Of a DNA stretch of 64,000 nucleotides, positions 60,674 through 64,000 are shown in pieces (position 1 is the first letter of the stretch; every line of letters starts with the position of its first letter). The position numbers were made by a program, and so were the translations under genes. This stretch comes from Paracoccaceae bacterium. Its GTDB lineage: Bacteria; Pseudomonadota; Alphaproteobacteria; Rhodobacterales; Rhodobacteraceae. The stretch covers positions 1 through 64,000 of the forward strand of contig JAAFAB010000005.1 in assembly GCA_018222585.1 (NCBI GenBank). Reading direction: 5' to 3'. The notes beneath the pieces are model-generated. The model saw only the letters and a list, made by a program, of their open reading frames with translations, was not told the DNA's origin and did no database searches.

Positions 60674-61633
60674 ATGACCAGAACCATCCTAGAATCCGCC
60701 TCCAAGACCGTGACCATCGGCTTTGATGAACCCTTCTGCGTGATCGGCGAGCGGATCAATCCCACCGGCCGCAAGAAGCTGGCCGCCGAGCTCGAGGCGG
60801 GCGATTTCTCGACCGTCGAGAAGGACGCGCTGGAACAGGTCGCCTGCGGGGCTGCCGTGCTCGATATCAACGCCGGGGTGGTCTACAACTCCAACCCCAA
60901 CCCGAACGAGACCGAGCCGCCGCTGATGCGCCGCATTGTCGAGCTTGTCCAAGGGCTTGTCGATACCCCGCTCTGCATCGACAGCTCGGTCCCCGGGGCG
61001 CTGGAGGCCGGTCTGGAGGTGGCGAAGGGCCGCCCCCTTGTGAACTCGGTCACCGGCGAGGAGGAGCGGCTGGAGCTCGTGCTGCCGCTGATCAAGAAAT
61101 ACAACGTGCCGGTGGTGGCGATCTCCAACGACGACACCGGCATTTCCGAGGATCCCGAGGTACGCTTTGCCGTCGCCAAGAAGATCGTCGAACGCGCCGC
61201 CGACTTCGGCATCCCGGCCCATGACATCGTGGTCGACCCGCTTGTGATGCCGGTCGGCGCGATGGCCACCGCTGGTCGCCAGGTCTTTGAACTGGTGCGG
61301 AAATTGCGCGACGAGCTCGGGGTGAACACGACCTGTGGCGCCTCCAACATCTCGTTCGGCCTGCCGCACCGCCACGGCATCAACGCCGCCTTCCTGCCGA
61401 TGGCGATCGCTTCGGGGATGACCTCGGCGATCATGAACCCCGTCCGCCAGGTCGAGATGGAGGCGATCAAGGCCGCCAACCTGCTGATGAACGCGGATCC
61501 CAACGGTGGCGAGTGGATCGGCTTCTCGCGGGTGATCGACGCCGTCGCCGAGGGCGCGACCTTCCCCGATGCGGCCCGCGCCGCCGCCGCGGCCGGAGGC
61601 ACCCGCGGCGGTCGCCGACGCCGGCGCGGCTGA
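60674..61633 (+). CDS. methyltetrahydrofolate:corrinoid methyltransferase
   Basis: 319 residues with a pterin-binding DHPS-like TIM barrel: VIGERINPTGRKKLAAELEA, AAVLDINAGVVYNSNPNPNE, PLCIDSSVPGALEAGLEVAK, AISNDDTGISEDPEV, HDIVVDPLVMPVGAMATAGR and CGASNISFGLPHRHGINAAF. It moves a methyl group between a corrinoid protein and tetrahydrofolate (MtgA/AcsE/CmuB type). A strong AAGGGAGGAG ribosome site precedes the start. The C-terminus ends in an Arg/Gly tail. Followed by a terminator. Confidence 0.88.
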   Translation: MTRTILESASKTVTIGFDEPFCVIGERINPTGRKKLAAELEAGDFSTVEKDALEQVACGAAVLDINAGVVYNSNPNPNETEPPLMRRIVELVQGLVDTPLCIDSSVPGALEAGLEVAKGRPLVNSVTGEEERLELVLPLIKKYNVPVVAISNDDTGISEDPEVRFAVAKKIVERAADFGIPAHDIVVDPLVMPVGAMATAGRQVFELVRKLRDELGVNTTCGASNISFGLPHRHGINAAFLPMAIASGMTSAIMNPVRQVEMEAIKAANLLMNADPNGGEWIGFSRVIDAVAEGATFPDAARAAAAAGGTRGGRRRRRG

Positions 61634-61652
61634 TCCCCACACCTGGCTGCCA

Positions 61653-61690
61653 CGGCGCGCGACCCTCGGATCGCGCGCCGTTTTCCTTTC
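61653..61690 (+). terminator. Rho-independent terminator of the one-carbon genes
   Basis: CGGCGCGCGA (61653-61662) and TCGCGCGCCG (61671-61680) form a perfect 10-bp stem with an 8-base loop, followed by TTTTCCTTTC. An AT-rich stretch after it (61690-61730) probably holds the chemotaxis promoter. Confidence 0.88.
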
Positions 61691-61884
61691 TGCAACTTGT
61701 TATTTTATTTAATATTTTTCATTTTCCGGCGCCTTCGCATCCCTGCGGCGCGCCAAATGCGCCAGAAAGCCCGTCGGCGCGTAACTTCGTCTTAACGCGC
61801 CCGGCCCTATGACCATCGTGACGCAATGGAACGATGGGAGTCTGGCATGTGTATGCTGCGCCTTCTGGTCCCGGGCAGGTGGCC

Positions 61885-62160
61885 ATGACAGAGCCGCTGG
61901 TCCTACAACCCAAGCTGGATCTGCCGGCAGCTGCTCCGCTCGCGGAAGAGCTGAAGGCGCGGCTTGATGGTGACCTGGTGATCGACGGCAAGGAGGTGAC
62001 GCAACTCGGCGCCCTTTGCCTGCAGGTCCTTCTGGCCGCCGCGATCTCCCTGAAGGGAAAGGGCCACCGGATGACCCTGACCCATTTCAGCGACAAGGTC
62101 GTCGAGCAACTGGCCCAGATGGGCTTTTCCCCCGAAACCCTGGCGGAGGGCCGGGCATGA
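61885..62160 (+). CDS. STAS-domain protein of the chemotaxis cluster
   Basis: 91 residues from the ATG at 61885 (MTEPLVLQPKLDLPAAAPLA). STAS-like fold: ELKARLDGDLVIDGKEVTQL, GALCLQVLLAAAISLKGKGH and FSDKVVEQLAQMGF. The usual STAS phospho-serine position is not obvious. Its stop overlaps the cheY start (ATGA). STAS proteins of this type sit at the head of some alphaproteobacterial che operons. Confidence 0.82.
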   Translation: MTEPLVLQPKLDLPAAAPLAEELKARLDGDLVIDGKEVTQLGALCLQVLLAAAISLKGKGHRMTLTHFSDKVVEQLAQMGFSPETLAEGRA

Positions 62161-62522
62161 GCCTGAAAATTCTGGCTGTCGACGACAGCCGCACGATGCG
62201 TGACATGATCCGTATGGCCCTGATACCCGCCGGCTTCGATGTCCACCTTGCCGAGGACGGCGTTCATGGGATCGAGGTGCTCGACGGCCTCGCGCCGGAT
62301 GCGATCATCACCGACATCAACATGCCCCGCATGGACGGGTTCGGTTTCATTGATGCGGTGCGCGACCAGGAAGAGCATCGTGCGACGCCGATCCTGGTGC
62401 TGACCACGGAAAGCGCACCCGAGCTGAAGATGCGTGCCCGCGAGGCCGGCGCGACCGGCTGGATCGTCAAGCCCTTCGACCCTGCCAAGCTGGTCAAGGC
62501 CCTGCAGATGGTTGCCGGATAG
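62157..62522 (+). CDS. cheY: CheY chemotaxis response regulator
   Basis: 121 residues, single receiver domain: acidic pocket LAVDDSRTMRD, phosphoacceptor Asp53 in IITDINMPRMDGF, Thr in VLTTES, and Lys105 in WIVKPFDP. No output domain, so it acts by binding the flagellar motor or as a phosphate sink. Four-base overlap with the STAS gene. Confidence 0.93.
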   Translation: MSLKILAVDDSRTMRDMIRMALIPAGFDVHLAEDGVHGIEVLDGLAPDAIITDINMPRMDGFGFIDAVRDQEEHRATPILVLTTESAPELKMRAREAGATGWIVKPFDPAKLVKALQMVAG

Positions 62523-62535
62523 GAGGAGGGCCGAG

Positions 62536-64000
62536 ATGTCCGATCAGAACGACCCGATGGCGGAGATCCGCGCCTCGTTCTTCATCGAATGCGAGGAACT
62601 GATGGAAGCCCTGCAGGACGGCCTGCAGGAGCTTGACGACGGCAGCGAGGACCCCGAGACGATCAACGTCGTCTTCCGCGCCGTGCATTCGATCAAGGGC
62701 GGCGCCGGGGCCTTCGGCCTCGAGGCGCTGGTGCGTTTCGCGCATCGCTACGAAACTGTTCTGGACGAGGTACGCAACGGCTCGCTGCATCCTGACAGCG
62801 AGGCGATGAAGCTCTTTTTTCTCGCCGCCGATCACCTCTCGGACCTGATCCGCGCCTGCCGCGACGAAACGGAGATCAACGAGTCCACCAGCGACGAACT
62901 GCTGGAGCGCCTCGATGCCCTTCTGGGGGAGGAAGGTGGCGCCGAGGAGATCGCGCCGGAGGAATTCGAGGTCCAGGGCCTGTCCCTGTCGCTCGATCTC
63001 GATCTGGATCTCGATACCGCCACCGGGGACGACGGCGGCGACGAGGCAGAGAGCACGGCGCTCTACACCATTCGTTTCAAGCCCGAGCAGGAGCTTTTCG
63101 CCACCGGCAACGAGCCCGCGATGCTGCTGCGCAACCTCTGCGATCTCGGGGAGGCCAGGGTCCGATGCGCCTTCGGCGACCTGCCCTCTCTGCAGGACCT
63201 GGCGCCCGAAACCCCCTACGTGGAATGGATTGTCGAGCTCAGGACCGACGCTGCCGAACCCGAGATCCGCGACATCTTCGAATTCGTCGACGGCCTCTGC
63301 GAGCTCGAGATCACGGGCGGCACCTCCCCCCTTCCGGAGCCCCAGGCCGAAGCCGAGGCAGCGACCGAGCCGGCGCTGCCCGAAGCGGCGCCGCCGCCGC
63401 CCGAACCGGATCCTGTTGCGACGACGGACACCGGCGCCACGATCCTGCCCATGGGTCCGCGCGACGCGGCGCCGGAGCCGGCACGAGAGGGAGAGGGCGA
63501 ACGCAAGGCCACCCCGGCCGCGAAATCGGTCGTACGCGTGGATCTCGAGCGCATCGAGCGACTGGTGAACCTTGTCGGCGAACTGGTGATCAACCAGGCG
63601 ATGCTTTCTCAGAGCCTGGACGAGGCCGGCCTGTCGCCTCATTCCGACGCGATGAACGGGCTGGAGGAATTCCAGCGCCTGACCCGGGATATCCAGGATT
63701 CGGTGATGATGATCCGCGCGCAGCCGGTGAAGTCCCTGTTCCAGCGCATGTCCCGAATCGTGCGCGAATCCTCGGCCGCCGTCGACAAGGAGGTGCGTCT
63801 GATCACCGAGGGCGAGGCTACCGAGGTCGACAAGACCGTGATCGAGAGGCTTGCCGACCCGTTGACCCACATGATCCGGAATGCCGTCGATCACGGACTG
63901 GAAGCCACCGAACGGCGGGAGGAGATCGGCAAGTCCCGTGCCGGCACCGTCACGCTCACCGCGGCCCACCGCTCGGGTCGTGTGATCATCGAGGTTGCTG
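62536..64000 (+). CDS. cheA: CheA chemotaxis histidine kinase, 3' part outside the window
   Basis: About 488 residues visible; the frame stays open to the right edge. Hpt domain with His51 in VVFRAVHSIKGGAGAFGLEA; a middle P2-like region with Pro/Glu-rich linker (about 260-330); dimerisation domain VVRVDLERIERLVNLVGELV; then the start of the ATPase with HMIRNAVDHGLEATERREEI (N box). The start at 62536 has AGGAGGAGGG upstream. A long antisense frame (62494-63969) is a shadow. Confidence 0.95.
   Translation, partial: MSDQNDPMAEIRASFFIECEELMEALQDGLQELDDGSEDPETINVVFRAVHSIKGGAGAFGLEALVRFAHRYETVLDEVRNGSLHPDSEAMKLFFLAADHLSDLIRACRDETEINESTSDELLERLDALLGEEGGAEEIAPEEFEVQGLSLSLDLDLDLDTATGDDGGDEAESTALYTIRFKPEQELFATGNEPAMLLRNLCDLGEARVRCAFGDLPSLQDLAPETPYVEWIVELRTDAAEPEIRDIFEFVDGLCELEITGGTSPLPEPQAEAEAATEPALPEAAPPPPEPDPVATTDTGATILPMGPRDAAPEPAREGEGERKATPAAKSVVRVDLERIERLVNLVGELVINQAMLSQSLDEAGLSPHSDAMNGLEEFQRLTRDIQDSVMMIRAQPVKSLFQRMSRIVRESSAAVDKEVRLITEGEATEVDKTVIERLADPLTHMIRNAVDHGLEATERREEIGKSRAGTVTLTAAHRSGRVIIEVA

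Noticed and set aside
62494-63969. 491-residue open frame on the minus strand
   Set aside because: Antisense of cheA; the plus strand encodes the Hpt, dimerisation and ATPase motifs.

Overview
The window reads as chromosomal DNA of a marine-type Rhodobacterales alphaproteobacterium (Roseobacter/Paracoccaceae group). By eye it is roughly two-thirds G+C. The evidence is the gene orders: iscR-desulfurase-sufB...sufC-sufD...sufS, rplU-rpmA-GNAT-obgE-proB-proA, a ChpT phosphotransferase of the CckA-ChpT-CtrA relay, DctPQM TRAP transport genes, an olsB-olsA ornithine-lipid pair and an Irr-type iron operator. The high G+C creates very long antisense open frames; these were treated as shadows. No rRNA, CRISPR array, transposase or integrase gene was recognised.

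1-2.6 kb is the edge of a mobile or plasmid-like segment. It holds a truncated short RadC, a DUF2958 protein and an ArdC antirestriction protein, then an AT-richer gene-free stretch, an intact tRNA-Arg(CCG), a 44-bp duplicate of that tRNA's 5' half, and repeated TGCTTACG motifs that look like recombinase sites. 2.6-13.4 kb is the Fe-S assembly region, transcribed leftward: iscR, a NifS/IscS-type desulfurase, sufB, sufC, sufD and sufS. Three passenger genes lie between sufB and sufC, and two Yip1-like membrane-protein genes between sufD and sufS. An Irr box lies upstream of iscR. A methyltransferase resembling DsyB (DMSP biosynthesis) follows sufS.

13.5-24.6 kb holds a hydrolase, a protein with two HD phosphohydrolase domains flanked by two copies of a MITE-like repeat, a TPR protein, a MarR-GNAT fusion with two matching operators, mfd, a membrane protein and hemB. 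24.7-31.2 kb holds a SYLF lipoprotein, a bidirectional terminator, a TRAP transporter with a beta-hydroxyacid dehydrogenase and an aldehyde dehydrogenase (a small catabolic unit of unknown substrate), and usg. 31.4-43.4 kb holds gyrA, a LysR-type regulator, an outer-membrane protein, an M32 carboxypeptidase, ctaA, trmJ, a third MITE-like copy, a ThiE-like protein, olsA/olsB, a DUF3553 protein and chpT.

43.6-51.1 kb holds proA, proB, obgE, a GNAT gene, rpmA, rplU (with a fused helix-hairpin-helix tail), two DUF2059 secreted proteins and tRNA-Ser(CGA). 51.5-56.2 kb is a leftward cell-surface/glycan operon: an unrecognised protein, a GT4-GT2 fusion glycosyltransferase, a sulfotransferase and a hydrolase-like protein with a helical tail. 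56.8-64 kb holds rlmE and ppx, then a rightward one-carbon group (virulence-factor-domain protein, MetF-like reductase, methyltetrahydrofolate:corrinoid methyltransferase), and finally a chemotaxis cluster (STAS protein, CheY, CheA) cut by the window end. The least explained parts are the mobile-element border, the suf passengers with DsyB, the repeat-flanked double-HD gene and the glycan/sulfation operon.
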